This document shows positions 14,406 to 26,960 of a stretch of 64,000 nucleotides of DNA, piece after piece. Each line of letters begins with the position of its first letter. Position 1 is the first letter of the stretch. Below the pieces are notes generated by a model, which did not search any database, had not been told where the DNA came from, and saw nothing but the letters and a program-made list of their open reading frames with translations. Source of the stretch: Lithospermum erythrorhizon (lineage: Eukaryota; Streptophyta; Magnoliopsida; Boraginales; Boraginaceae); the NCBI GenBank assembly GCA_019722365.1, contig JADFUC010002135.1:558001-622000 (forward strand), in the 5' to 3' direction. The translations under genes were made by a program, and so were the position numbers.

Positions 14406-17400
14406 TTCTATAAAATTTAATAAGTATCAATGAATATTAGTACCAGTGATTACTTTGCAAAGAAAGTGACATTATATACTTATTACAAAAAAGATAGTAC
14501 ACATAAACAAAGACATGGTTAAATGAGATGTTAGTATGTTTTATCGCAATTATGATTAATCACCTTCGATTCTAATAAATTATGAATGTATCTTCTATAT
14601 AACGTTCTATGCCATCAAACTATTAAAAACTTAAGTTGTATACTTTAAGTTTTATATAAATGTTTTGATAAATTCAAAATTTTAAAGAATGAAAATACAA
14701 GTTGCCTTATACTTTAAATTTTTGGAGTATAATTTTATAACTCTAAAGACTATATTAAAATACTTTAAAATTGATCTTGTCATCTAAATGTGATAAAATT
14801 ATATATTGCCTTCAAAATTGAAATAGAAATCCACTATTTTGTGGTTTTAAATTTAAAAATATGCTCCGTGTTTGTTAAAATTTTCATACAAATAGAAAAG
14901 AAGAAAACTTATGTTTATTCTAATTTAAAAAAAAATATCTTACTATTTGAATATGTACAATTTATTTATTTGAAATAAATAACTATTCATAAATATATTA
15001 GTGAGCTAACATATAAATACCTTATATTATGTATGTTAAATATTATTAATCTATTTTTTAATACATGTGGGCGATACGTAATATATTTTTAGTTTTCATT
15101 GTAAATACGTAGTATGTAAGTATGTTGCAACTTTACAATAGAACTTGGCCAACCCATTCAATTCTGTAATTAATTACCTTAAAGCAGAGGAATTCTAATT
15201 TCATTTCAACCCATTTACATTTATTTTAATAGGAAATGATTACTTATTCATGATCAAGGTTTTGTTAAAAAAATGAAACACCAATAAATTCAATTTGGAG
15301 GAAGAGGAAATTGTTGTGCACAAAAAAGCTAAATTAGAATCAATAGCAGTGAAATGGGTGTACTAATAGACTTGACAAATCATGATCAACATGTAATAAA
15401 GGTGGATCAATGGAAGTTTCGTTGTTTGTGTGCTAATGATCGATTTAACAAGACCAAAAGAACTTTGCTTTTGCATTTTAATGAATAATTGTCCCACGTA
15501 GAACTGTATCAGTCGTATTAGCAATTTCTTGTAAAACGATAATTTAAAACTAGTCGTTATAAATCGCTGCGCGTGAAAAAGGTAAATTATTGGATATCGC
15601 CGATAGCGATGCATTTAAGCGCCGCCGTTTATCATTCTGATTTCGAGGATGAAGGCATAAAATGCAGGTCGAACTATTATCACTTTCTTGCATGAGATAA
15701 TGTTGCAAATCTACCAAATTGATTATTGCAGTGTGAATTATTGTAATCTCTTGCTGGTCAACGAGGACTTCTCAAAGGTTAATTTATTTTACTAATATCG
15801 TCCGACTTAAATAATTTAGTTAATTTGTTAAGTCAAATATTTAAGATAAACTCGCAGATCTTAAAAGTTACTTCTACTGTTACAGTTTCATCAGATTTTT
15901 TACAAGTACGGAGTTATAAAGCATAAAGTAGTGATTTCAATTCATGAGTAGATTAAATTCAAATTTCATGAGAAAAGTCTATGGAGCTCGTTCAAAGTTT
16001 ACTGTGGCCTCTTGTTGTTTTTTAATTGTCTTCTGCTTGATTTATATATAAATTAAGAATATAAAAAATAGTAAAAAGTATATTGAAAATGTAGAATAAA
16101 TAATTAAGTGGCTTATATAAATTAGTTGATTGATAATTTAATAAGAAAAAGTAAATAAAAACTACATTAAAAATATAAAATTATAATTTTCTATGCTAGA
16201 AAGATAATTAATTTTGGACTAGTATTATTAAGACACGGAGGAAGTATGATTTATAGCCATAACGACCAGATCCGTTATATTGAACAGGCTCGGAGCCTTG
16301 GATCCGACTTGCTATATTCGATGCAGAACCGAGTCGACAAGGAACTCGTTTCGTTATCGAATCAAGTTCCAAAGTAGACTCAGAACCGGTTCAAAGCAGG
16401 GGTAAACATATTCAAAGCATTCGCAACTTCGCTGTCGATTCATTGCAAGGTAAACCCGATGCCCAATTAGACATTGAACTCGATATCAAATTATCAAAAT
16501 TAGGGGTTAATGAACATAAATATATAGTTTTCAATACGGTTAAACAAATAAAAGTAGTCCTTATAATTTTAATCACACGCCTAATATAATAGACACTAAA
16601 AGTAGTCTCTTATTGTATTGATGTGATGTGACGAATGAAACCAGTAAAAAATCACCCCGTCTATACCAATACATTAAAACATGTCAACATTTCAGTCAAA
16701 ATCTAAAACCTGGATGCATGCTTCTACAAATGGGATGTTAAAAAACAACGAAAATGACATCTTTGGTAAAAGCCAACGCTTTCTCATATATTGCTATATG
16801 TTTGTTTCTTGACCAAAGACATTCTAGGATTTGTAGGGGACCAAAGCAAGCAACTTGCAAGAAAAAATTTACCAACAGATTGTGTTACTAGTTTACTACA
16901 CGTAAAAGGCAGCTACAGCATAAGGCTCTGCCTATTCAAAGGCTCATCTTTCAAGATTTTTTCACATCAAAGTACCATACCATAGTAAGTGGTCCTAATG
17001 TGAAGTAAATAATTGAGCTTTATGAAACCTCAGAAGATCTTAGCTCGTCTCTTTGATATCTATATGCATGTTGTAGTCCCAATCCTAGATACAATATCTT
17101 ATTAACTATTTTTGGCATATCTATTTTTCTATTTTTAAAATTATGCTTCTGGCATCTCATGTATAAACTATATTAGCAACTGATACGTCCCCTTCATGTT
17201 GTTGTCATTTTTTTGTCTATCTGTGGAGCATTCAGCCATGCCCAGTAGTAGCAGAACTTACAACGGCTGACTATTAATTGATGATTGTGACATTAATAAA
17301 ATCGCTAACATTGTTTGAAGAAGCAGTTCTATCTATTTTTGTTCCAATTGGAAATTCCATTCATTCAAGCTGTATAAAGTGCAACTTATTCCTCTATATA

Positions 17401-17556
17401 TTTTCACTCACAAGTCATATTTACAGTTTAAAGAGGCTTAGTACAAGATAATAAGCAGACCAAAATCTTTTAAGAAAATCCTCTTCCGATAGAATCAACA
17501 TAAGATTTCAAGAAAGACAATCAGTCAATTATGTAGGACCTCCCCCAGAAGATGGC

Positions 17557-17573
17557 TAGCTAGCTAGCTAGGT
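17557..17573. repeat. GCTA microsatellite
   Basis: Four GCTA units in a row (GCTAGCTAGCTAGCTAG). A short simple repeat downstream of the Clf1 gene's 3' end. Confidence 0.7.
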
Positions 17574-18029
17574 TAATGGTCCCATAAAATAAAGGTGGAG
17601 CCTATGTTTTCTTTCTCAAGGTCACAGATCCACCACCTTGTCCAGGTCGACACAGGACTGCATGCTTTTGCCCCCACCCCCTCTTATTTATTATGCGTGG
17701 CTGAATGGGTAGACAACGTTTGCGTTAGAATTTTTTGCTTCTTTTCAAGGTTGCTTTTTTTTTTTTATGTTTGTTTATCCGCCATGTATTTTCCACATAC
17801 GTTTTCATCAGCTTATTGAGTAATTCTATGAGCAACAACATAACTTCTTCACTAACTTCATGGGTAACAACACGTTTCACTGTAGCTTTGAGTACAACAT
17901 TCTTTAAGAGAAGATTTAGCTATGGTCAGTTGATAAATACACCGACTGTAACCAAAATAAACAGAGGTAGATTACATAAAGCACTGTATTTTGGTTTGAA
18001 CAATTGAAGCAAATGTAAAACAAAGCCCC

Positions 18030-21000
18030 CTAATCTTCAGCAGGAGCAATCTTCTGTTTCTTCCATTTGTAAGCGGCTTCCAGGATCTTGAGGTTAGTGG
18101 TCTGTGTCTCTTCAGGGAATAGGTAGTCGATATACTCCTCATACCTGTCAAAGTTACAAGGATCATTAGTCAAACAAAAAGTACTCAGATGGCCACGACA
18201 TTCACTGAAAAATAGAATATCGTAATGATATAGAACAGCTCAATTTTAATGTATTTAGGATGAGACGAAGAGGATAAGCATCATACCCAGCTGGACCATC
18301 CTCGGTTTCTAATGGCCGCCTCTTCTTTAGTTTCTTAGGCAGCTTAACTCTAACTAGCTCGATATCACCAATCTCACCGAAAGAACTCTCCATATTGAGC
18401 CACTCCTCAAGCAACATCGCTCTTTCCTCTTTCAATTCGGGAGCAGATGTCCTGTAATGGCTTAGAGCCCTCTCAAAGACCCCTGGTTACATATATGTAA
18501 CAGCTTTAGTTTTCAACGTCATTTGAACAGCATCGATAACAGAAAAAAGTACAAGATGGTTTTCTTACCTCTGGCACGACGAAGGCACTCAGCCAGCTCA
18601 TGCTCATCTTCTACTGAATCCGAACCTTCAGATGCCATGGCAGATGCTTCAAATTTAGCATAACTTATCCAGACCTTTAGGTGCTTAGTGCGATTGAGAA
18701 GCCTCTCATAAAGGGCTCTTGTTCTCTCAAATTCACATTCAGATATCTCAAAGTCAATATATGCCTGTCAAGAAATAACATTCGGTGCATAAGGACAAAA
18801 GCAGGGCAAAGGAGAAACAAGAACATTAATAGTGTAACAAAATATTTTCAAAACATGAACATCAATTTGACTCCATGATCAATATCATCATGCCCCAATG
18901 CCTCTAAAGAGGCCCCCGAGAGGGAGGGGGGTCAAATTGTACCCAACCTTACCGATGAGATAACAAGGAGGTGGTTTCCGAGTTGACCACTCCATGATAA
19001 GAATTAGAAATGTTATAGCAACAAGGCAGAAAACTGAAAAGGGAACTACCATACTTTTCTCTGGAAGTTTACATGTAGAAATTGAGAAGAAACAGAAATA
19101 CAGAATATCATTTGGTAAAAGATGATGAGAGCTTCAAGGGAAAATGAATATTAAATCATGTTTAATGGTTTGTTGAAGACCAATAAGAGTTTAGCAAAAT
19201 CACATAATCTATAATAACAGGTTGTTTAGCAGCTACCAATTCAGGAAAGAGAAAATCACCAACAAGAAGCATACTGAACAAAATGTAAGAAATAAGTATC
19301 TGAGATCATGCCCATAGAATGTGCATAATACAAATTGGGGCAATAACCTCAAAAGAAATGGTATTTAATGCCTTCCATAATAACTCTGGCATGTCCAATG
19401 CAGGTTGGTCAATTGCAAGCTCAAAGATAGCTCTGGCTCTCTCAGTTTCGAAATAAGCGATCTTTTCCAACTCATCACTACTCCATGCATAACAGTTTTC
19501 AGGGGACCATTCCAAATATTTCTCATACAGTTTTCGGCATCGATCTATGTTACCAAGTTGAAGCTCGATTTCAATGTACTTCTTAAATATCTGTTGTTAA
19601 AGAAAATACAGGTAATTATGAGAGACATAAATGAGAATGAGTGAGGATTCAAATAATATCAGTACCATATATAAAAGCTAAGGATGAAAAATAGGTAGTC
19701 ATCTTAAAGCCATGAAATTCAAATAATATCAGTACCATATGGTACTGATTCAAATAATATCAGTACCATATATAAAAGCTAAGGATGAAAAATAGGTAGT
19801 CATCTTAAAGCCATGAAATTTATCTGAAGTTACAAAGCTTAACTTATCCATGCAATAGGAAAGAACCACACCGCATCTGATTCTTAAGATAACTATGAAT
19901 GTTGACACAAAAAAACTTGAAAAATTAAACCTTTTCATTGGCAGTTGCAAAATAGAAGGAAAAAAAAACCATACACAGTCCAGATACCAAAAAACACCCC
20001 CACGTTTTGAAACTTCCTTCTGAAATAGACTACAACATCTGAAATAAAACTAATCTTAAAATTTACAAATGTTATAAATTTTAGATAAGTCTTAGATAAA
20101 TAGTTTATTGAAATGATATAAACAAGTCATTGACTGTGCAACAATAGCTAGTATGATTAATAGTTCAATTATATCTTATCTTTGGGAGCTCTTCCAATAG
20201 CTTGCCCAAGGATCTTTCGTGCCCCTTGAAGATTTAACTGTCTTATTTCGAACTGAGCAGCCAACAACCAAACTTTCGCAAATGAAAACTTTTCGTGTGG
20301 AATTACTGCTGAGCATTCCCTGATACATAATGAATCCAAATGAGGATAGAAGCACAACTAAAACAAACTAAGAAATTGAGGATTAAGAAAACAGTATAAT
20401 ATGCAGGCAGGAAAGAAGACAAACAAGATATGCAGATCTGGGGTATCAAACAAACACTAGATACATAATACATAATAATATTTATAGACAACATAATAGA
20501 CCAAGAAAAAGTAAAATTTTATAGGGATATTAAAAGTGGCAACCAAATCCAACCAAAAGGTGAGCACTAGGTAAAACAGTTTAATAAGGATGCAGAAACA
20601 AGACAAGCTTGATATACAAAGCCAAGGCAGAGGAGCACTAGCTATAAATTGATTTATACCATTAATCTCTATAAGCTATCCAAGAATATGCAATCATCAC
20701 ATTCATGATATATATTATCTACTATACCAGAGGCAACAAACTTCGGCTTTGATTGAATGACAAATAATCAGAAAAGTTCAAACCAGATGTATACTGCAAC
20801 AAGAGTTCTAATGTAAAACTGGGATAGAAAAAGTACAACTTACTAAGAAACAAGCTAAAGCAGCGATCATGATGAGAAACACAAATACTCCCTCCATCAC
20901 TTATTCTTAGGGAGGTCTACTTGAGCATAATTTTAAGAAGAATACAAATGTATCCCACAATATTAACTTCCCCTCCATTTGATTTTCATATTTCAAATTA

Positions 21001-22424
21001 AAACAAGCGGATTACAGAGTTCCTCATACAAGGTCTACTTGGGCATAATTTTAAGGAACTTGTTCTTTTATAATTACATGTAAGATTAAAAAGTAGAGTG
21101 ACTAACAGAGGAGTAAAAACACATACTTGTAAACATCTCTGGTCCGATCCATGTCCTGGGCATCCAGTTCCTCATACAATGCATAATTAATCCTGAAATA
21201 TCAACATAATTTTCAAGTAAAGAACCAGTGGATTCAAAAACTGATTGTCCAAGAAACAAACTCAATTGCCTTTTAGACATACCATAAGTAAATATATCGC
21301 TGCCAATAGCGCTTCTCCTGAGCAGGTGGAACATTCGCTATCGCCCTCTCAAAAACCTCTCGAATTCTCCCTTTACTCCCAACACTCTCTTCCAATCGAA
21401 TATAATCAAACCATGCATCATAATTCAGTGGATTCTTTCTTACTTCATCCTCGTATTGAAACCTCCTCTTCCCAACAATAGCATCCTCAATCCCTTCCTT
21501 ATCCCCATACTGTTTTTCAAATGCGACAAACTTCCTATACAGATCCTCCGCCCTAACCTTGGGTATACGATCCAAAGCAAACTTATAAATACACCTAGCC
21601 CTCTCAACCTCCTTGCATTTCTCCTCAAACTCAGCAAAAGCCACAAACAACACCTCCGCATCTTCATCATCAGCCAACTTATCCACCGCCCTCTCATACA
21701 CATTCCTGGCCCGAGGTACCTCCCCGTTCTTCATCTCAAACTTAGCAAACCGAATCCAAGCACTAACCTTGGGGTGACAAAGCACAAACCTATCAAAAAT
21801 CGCCCTCGCTCTCTCCACCTCATTATACCTCAACTCAAACTTAATATAACTCAACCACCCCTGCTGATCAGGCTGCCAGCCCATCCACCTCTCGAAAATC
21901 TGCCTAGCCCCGGCCACATTATTCAAAATCTCCTCCATATGAATATACTTATACCACAACTGATCAACCCGAGGCAACAAAGTAACAGCCCTATCCCACG
22001 CATTCCTGGCGTGATTAACAAACTTATTCTTCATCTCAAACTCCGCATACTTCAACCACATTGTATGATCTCTATAATCAACCTCCAATGCCCGTTCCCA
22101 AACGGAACGGGCACGTCTAAAATCCAACTGGGACTCTTCCCACTTAGCATACTTAACCCAAACACTCTTATTCCACCTCACCCTCCTAATCAAATCCTCA
22201 TATTCCTTACGTTTACGTAAACGATAATCGGCTAGCTCAGTCGGGTCGGTTATTTTTTGTTTGGGGGGTCGGATTTCGGATTCTTGGCGTTCACGGGCTT
22301 CGCGAAGAATCTGTTCGGCAGTGATTTGAATGGGGGCGGGGGTCTTGTTTTTCACCCGGGTCGGTCGAGGGAGTTTAACCTCCGCTTCTTTTCGAGTTAA
22401 AAACCCCAGGTTAGGGTCAGCCAT
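18030..22424 (-). CDS. CRNKL1: Crooked neck-like / Clf1 (Syf3) pre-mRNA splicing factor, HAT-repeat protein
   Basis: Seven coding exons on the minus strand: 22424-21283, 21192-21127, 20319-20175, 19590-19372 (or to 19348), 18764-18569, 18482-18287 and 18144-18030. They join in frame to 692 residues (700 with the longer exon 4), close to the usual plant length of about 700. The protein is built of HAT repeats, tryptophan/aromatic helix pairs such as [18 protein letters not shown] and WSPENCYAW, from about residue 90 to 640. The N-terminus has the conserved [15 protein letters not shown]. The human and yeast counterparts (CRNKL1, Clf1) are scaffolds of the Prp19-associated spliceosome core in the nucleus. 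Introns 1, 2, 5 and 6 are GT-AG. Intron 3 begins with AT and intron 4 begins with GC unless a GT 24 bases later is used. Exon 4 also departs locally from the family ([12 protein letters not shown]), as if small compensating indels had occurred. Repeat DNA begins about 120 bp upstream. Confidence 0.93.
19646..19820. repeat. 74-bp direct duplication with a 22-bp palindrome, in Clf1 intron 3
   Basis: A unit beginning GATTCAAATAATATCAGTAC and ending CCATGAAATT is found at 19646-19719 and 19747-19820, 101 bp apart and identical as far as I can read. Between them is a partial third copy whose end forms a perfect 22-bp palindrome at 19728-19749, centred on CATATG. Confidence 0.85.
20912..21052. repeat. 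Stowaway-like fragment and short direct repeat in Clf1 intron 2
   Basis: TACTCCCTCCATCACTTATT at 20887 resembles the terminus of a Stowaway MITE. GGTCTACTTGAGCATAATTT at 20912 recurs with one change at 21029. No matching inverted end was found, so this is at most a partial element. Confidence 0.35.
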
Positions 22425-22447
22425 TGAAGATGAAGAAGAGCACGTAT

Positions 22448-22457
22448 TTAGGGTTTT
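22448..22457 (-). promoter_or_regulatory. Telo-box (AAAACCCTAA) upstream of the Clf1 gene
   Basis: On the minus strand AAAACCCTAA lies 24-33 bases upstream of the start codon, probably in the leader. Telo-boxes (AAACCCTAA) near transcription starts are a known feature of plant housekeeping and growth-related genes. That it works here is inference. Confidence 0.5.
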
Positions 22458-23969
22458 GAGTTAATTCGATCCAATTTTCGGATACACACACTCAAATTAT
22501 TTTATTTTGTTTTCTTTTGTTTTGTTTTGTTTATGAGAGATGTTGTTGCTAGACGCTCATGGGTCTAACGGATCGGGCCTTGCCGAATTCATTGACCCTG
22601 AGCAATTTCGTCTCCTTCAATTTGTCATCCGCTCTTACATTCTTTGGCGGTGGGCTGTGGTGAGGTCGTTGTAAACTTAATCTCATAACATTGTCAATAC
22701 TCATGCTCTTTCCCGCCTTTATGCGTCGGGCGATCGTCCGACACCGTATCTACTGTGTCGTCACCATGGCTTGTGCATTGCGTGTTGGCCTTCGTGTTTA
22801 AGCTCGTCGGATCGTGGGATGATCCGTAGGATATTCCTAACGGTCAGGAGCAAAGGGGTTGTGGATAGGTAAGTGGGTCCCAGGTACTTGGTAACCATCT
22901 GAGTGGCGGCCAGGTGGCCTTGTTAACAAACCTTGCTTGTCGTCCTGTGAACTCAATTGTCGAAACTTCCCGGCAATATTGCTCTCGCGTATATGATGAA
23001 ATGATATAGATTGTCTTCTGTCATAGTGACCTTAACTACGTTGTATCGTTTGTTGATTTTAAAAATTGGAACACTTAGCGATTGACCCAGCAATGAGAGT
23101 AATCCCCCATATTGATGCGGAAGCTTGTTTTTAATAGTTGATAGTAGCGTCGTATGTGGCAAATTGACACTTAACATGAAAGTAAGCTCCGGCGCTTGAC
23201 TATTAGTGGGTAAAGGTTACAGGCGACCTTCCGAATAAGCGTTTGAAGGCTAGTTCAAATTATATATCTGACTGACGGCTTAGCATTATACGGCCCGTTG
23301 TTAGAATGCCCTTGTCATTCAAACTAACCGACCGAATTACTGCTGCTCCTTTTCATTATATTCGTGGAATCCCTCTACCTCGAGCCGAATACACTAACTA
23401 AATATCTTCACCGCGGACGCGTTAATTGTGTATTCGCCTTTCAGATTTGAATAAAGTAACCTAAGTGTATGATGAAATTGTGCAGCTATCTGGGGTACTA
23501 ATCGCAATAAAAGTTGCAAATAATTGAACATTGGCGTCTTCATGCTTAAATAAAAATGCGCGATTACCGATTTCCCATTACTCGGCGTCTGATTCCGGCC
23601 TTACATTGTAATAAGTTGATCCGCCCGCTTTTCGGCCGCTTTGTTTGTGAAGTGAGAGGTGGTGGTGGAGTGTTTGGCGGGGTCTACGATTCTACGACCA
23701 CCACTTATTCTGGCTGCCATCTTGAACAACACGTTTGCTGATTTCTTTTTGTCCCGTTAATTGAATCGGAGTTTGAATTTGATGATGCTTGTGTACTTGA
23801 ATGTTTTAAGAAGATGATTTGGATGAGAGTTGAAGCAGACCAGAGACAAATTTGGTTTGAGAAGTTATATTGTTGAAAAGTCGCGATTTTTAACCCAAAG
23901 AAACCGATTTGCTCGAATCTAGCAGTGCAGATTTAATTTAAACGTGCGCAGTTAGTGAAAAAAAGAGCG

Positions 23970-24190
23970 TGCTTGTAAATGCGCTGACAAGCGTGCCCGC
24001 GTTTAATTTGCGTGGTCACGTGTGTTACCTAGGCTGGTTTTTAGTGTGATAAGCGTGACCACGTTTATTTGAGGCGATGGCCACGTTTGTCGCACAGAAA
24101 AACAAGACCCCAATATTCTGAAACATGACCATGTTTGAGTATAAGCGTGGTACCCATTTTGTTTAGAGACGGTGGCACACGTTAAAGAAC
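23970..24190. repeat. Cluster of GCGTGGTCACG/CCACGTTT-like motifs (left)
   Basis: Short motifs recur in both orientations: GCGTGGTCACGTG, GCGTGACCACGTTTA, GATGGCCACGTTTG, CATGACCATGTTTG, GCGTGGTACCC and GGTGGCACACGTT. A matching cluster lies 2.7 kb to the right. Confidence 0.6.
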
Positions 24191-26749
24191 ATATTTTGTA
24201 GAATACTTTAGAATATATAAAAGTTTAACTTAATGGAACAAATGAACATTTTATTATTTAAACAGTTCACGGTTTATAATGTCGATGCGGGCGGGGAATT
24301 TACATAGGTTCCATAAAATAAAAGTTAATAAATCAATCATCGTAAGCTAATTCATCTTTGGACTCTTTCTTTATCGGAGTCAACCGTCATCTAATGTGTT
24401 AGATGTAGCAATCGTATCTTTTGCTTTTTGTTACATGAATGAGTGCTTGATCTTGCGTCACATGTTCGTGACCGTTCGATCGTTGACGTACATCTTCAGT
24501 GCCGGAGCTTGTAAGTCTTGAACATCTTTGAGTTTGTTGTGGTTAAAATTAAGTACTAAGCCCAGTTCTTAGCTATTGTAGACATAGGTTTAAAAAATAT
24601 TTCTTTTTGTCATCTTAGAATGATACTAGAAATAAAGGCATTGTTCGCCCGCCATTTAATATATCAAAGAATTTTATCATTATATTAACTAAATTTCAAA
24701 ATTGGTGGTTAAATTAGAATTGACTCAGTCATTTCTTGTGGGAGGGAGTGGATTATTTTCACCTAATTGTAAAACATTTCTAAGGTGATCATGTTGGCCA
24801 TTGTTTTAACTGCAAATCTGAGGCACATTAAGAAGTTTGTACACTATTTGAGGAGTGCGGGCTTACACTTTACCCATTCATGATTGATATTTGCTTTCAC
24901 ATATTATAAAAATAGTTTTAATTCCATCTTTATATTTGTTAATATCAAAATTATTTAGTTAAGTTAAATGGTATTAAAGCATCATCAGCACGTCTACGTA
25001 GAAATGAAAAACTCTTAATTTAAAATTAGAATCCATTATTGCACCAATTGCATATGCATATGGTATATGATGAAAATATTTTAAAAACTTATGTTTCATA
25101 TTCGGAACCATATCTCCCCAACAACATCTTTAAATGCTTTTTTGTATTTCTCGTATGAATGGAAGATTAAACGACACATTCTAAAAAAGAAAGATAAATG
25201 TTTGGATGATATTGAGTTTAAAAAACTTTAGTATAATCTTTGTCGACTCACGGAACTTAAACCCCGATTCATAACTTGATATTTAGTACTATATGTAGAG
25301 GCGGCCACGTAATATTCTGGCCAAGGCATCTTTCATAAAAATGTTGTGATTTATTCCTTATACATATAGACAAGCTAGTAGATAAATAGTCGAGTTCGTC
25401 CAGTTTCACAATCCAAATTAATTTCCTAAAATTCTTACGGAAGCCTGACAATTTTTATATTCATGTTTTTCTTACCTCCATTAACAACAAAATTAACGAC
25501 CTTATGGTGGTAAAATAAAAGCTGCATCTCGAGCAAACTTTATTCCATCTTTAGCAGTAATTGAAGGGCGTGACGCAAACATCCCAATGTGAAAAAGTTC
25601 AGTAAAATCCTATTTTATTGACATCTTTAATTTTTCAATTGAAGCGTTATTAGCGGATCATTATCAAATGAAAATGGCTTGATGCATTCATCACGTTTAT
25701 AATCTTGGCATACAGTATACGCTAACAATTGAATATTGTTATGTTTAGCGGTGATCTAAAATAAACAATTATCCTTTGTAAACCCAATCTTTGCTCCAAT
25801 CGATAGCATGTACCTGCATTATATCAAAAAATCCGTAAAAAGCCAATACTCAGCTAGTAGCTTGCGTTGTATAAGGAAAAAGTCGAAAAGGGTTGCACCT
25901 AGAGAACTCTTTCATTTTAAAAATATTTAAAGCATAAGTTACCGCCAAAGTAGTCTGGGGGATCACAGTTAGGTACCGAGAGATTAACGACTTTTGAATC
26001 CAATTGGTAAGCTTGCCCATCCATGTGATGATTAAAAAGGCAAGAACTACCGTCCACAAATTTCATAGTTTCCATCCTTATAAGCAGAAAACATTTAAAA
26101 AGTTGTGCGGGTTTGGATATTTATCGTTCACTTGTGTACTTGGCATGATCGCCTTGGTGATCTTTATGACCTAATAAATTATTACAACAAGATGACCGAT
26201 TTCTCCTTTACCCTTTGTTTTCATGATAAATTTTCCTCTGAGTTAAACAAGTTCGTTTTGCTTTGCAGTTGACCACAAAATATTGCCAAATCCATGGCGT
26301 TTTTCCTTTCATTAGTATTATCCGTAGCGCTGGGTGAAGTTAATTACGGGTAATTAGATTAAACCTTGATTATCATCATACAGACAACATAATACTTAGA
26401 CATCACCTTTTCTGATATCACTGAACATTTTTTACCAAGATTACGTTTGATACCATTAATTTATAAGAACAAATAACCTGATTTATAAAAAAAGATGATA
26501 GATAATGCGAGACAAAGATGGAGCGAGGTAAGATTGTAGATTACTGACGAAACAATTTGCTGACTTGAAAAAATCCTTAGACCTCGTCAGATCCCTTAGA
26601 CTTGATAAAAAGCAAGTAATGAGTATTGTAATTGTTTAAAAAATGATTGTGAGTATTGTAATTGCTTAGAAATGATTGTGAGTTGTGAGAAATGAAGAAT
26701 GATGTTGCCCCTTTTTATGAGCTGCCAGTGGTGTCTTTGTACATTTTTT

Positions 26750-26960
26750 GCGGGGAATAAGCGTGGTATATTTGATCAGCGGTGCCCGTTTGAGTCTAAG
26801 TAGCGGATTAGAGAGCCGTTGGGATTAGCGTGGTAGCGTTTATTGAGAAACGGTACCACGTTAATTGGTGGCAGATTGTTGTGGCGGATTGGGAAAATTT
26901 ACGTTGGGATGCGTGGTACGTTTAATCAACGTGGTACCGTTTAGTGGAACAGGACCGTTT
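26750..26960. repeat. Cluster of GCGTGGTACCACGTTT-like motifs (right)
   Basis: Recurring motifs GCGTGGTATATTTG, GCGTGGTAGCGTTTA, ACGGTACCACGTTAA, GCGTGGTACGTTTAA and CGTGGTACCGTTTA, in both orientations. It is followed by TATATAAAT at about 26996. It resembles the cluster at 23970-24190 in motif but not in continuous sequence. Confidence 0.6.

Larger units (their letters stand above)
11309..18000. other. AT-rich intergenic region between CRF and the Clf1 gene
   Basis: No gene is supported in this 6.7 kb. It contains a GC-rich island (12470-12720), an AT-rich tandem array (13065-13455), AT microsatellite DNA (about 14270-14400), a GC-richer repeat-like patch (16250-16480) and a short GCTA microsatellite (17557-17573). 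Open frames here are short and unlike any family I know. Confidence 0.5.

Noticed and set aside
17595..18007. Open frames just downstream of the Clf1 stop on the plus strand
   Set aside because: No family similarity and T-rich composition; likely the Clf1 3' region in antisense.
21456..22220. 254-codon open frame on the plus strand
   Set aside because: It lies antisense to Clf1 exon 1, is very rich in Ile, Leu and Pro as expected for the complement of that exon, and matches no family.
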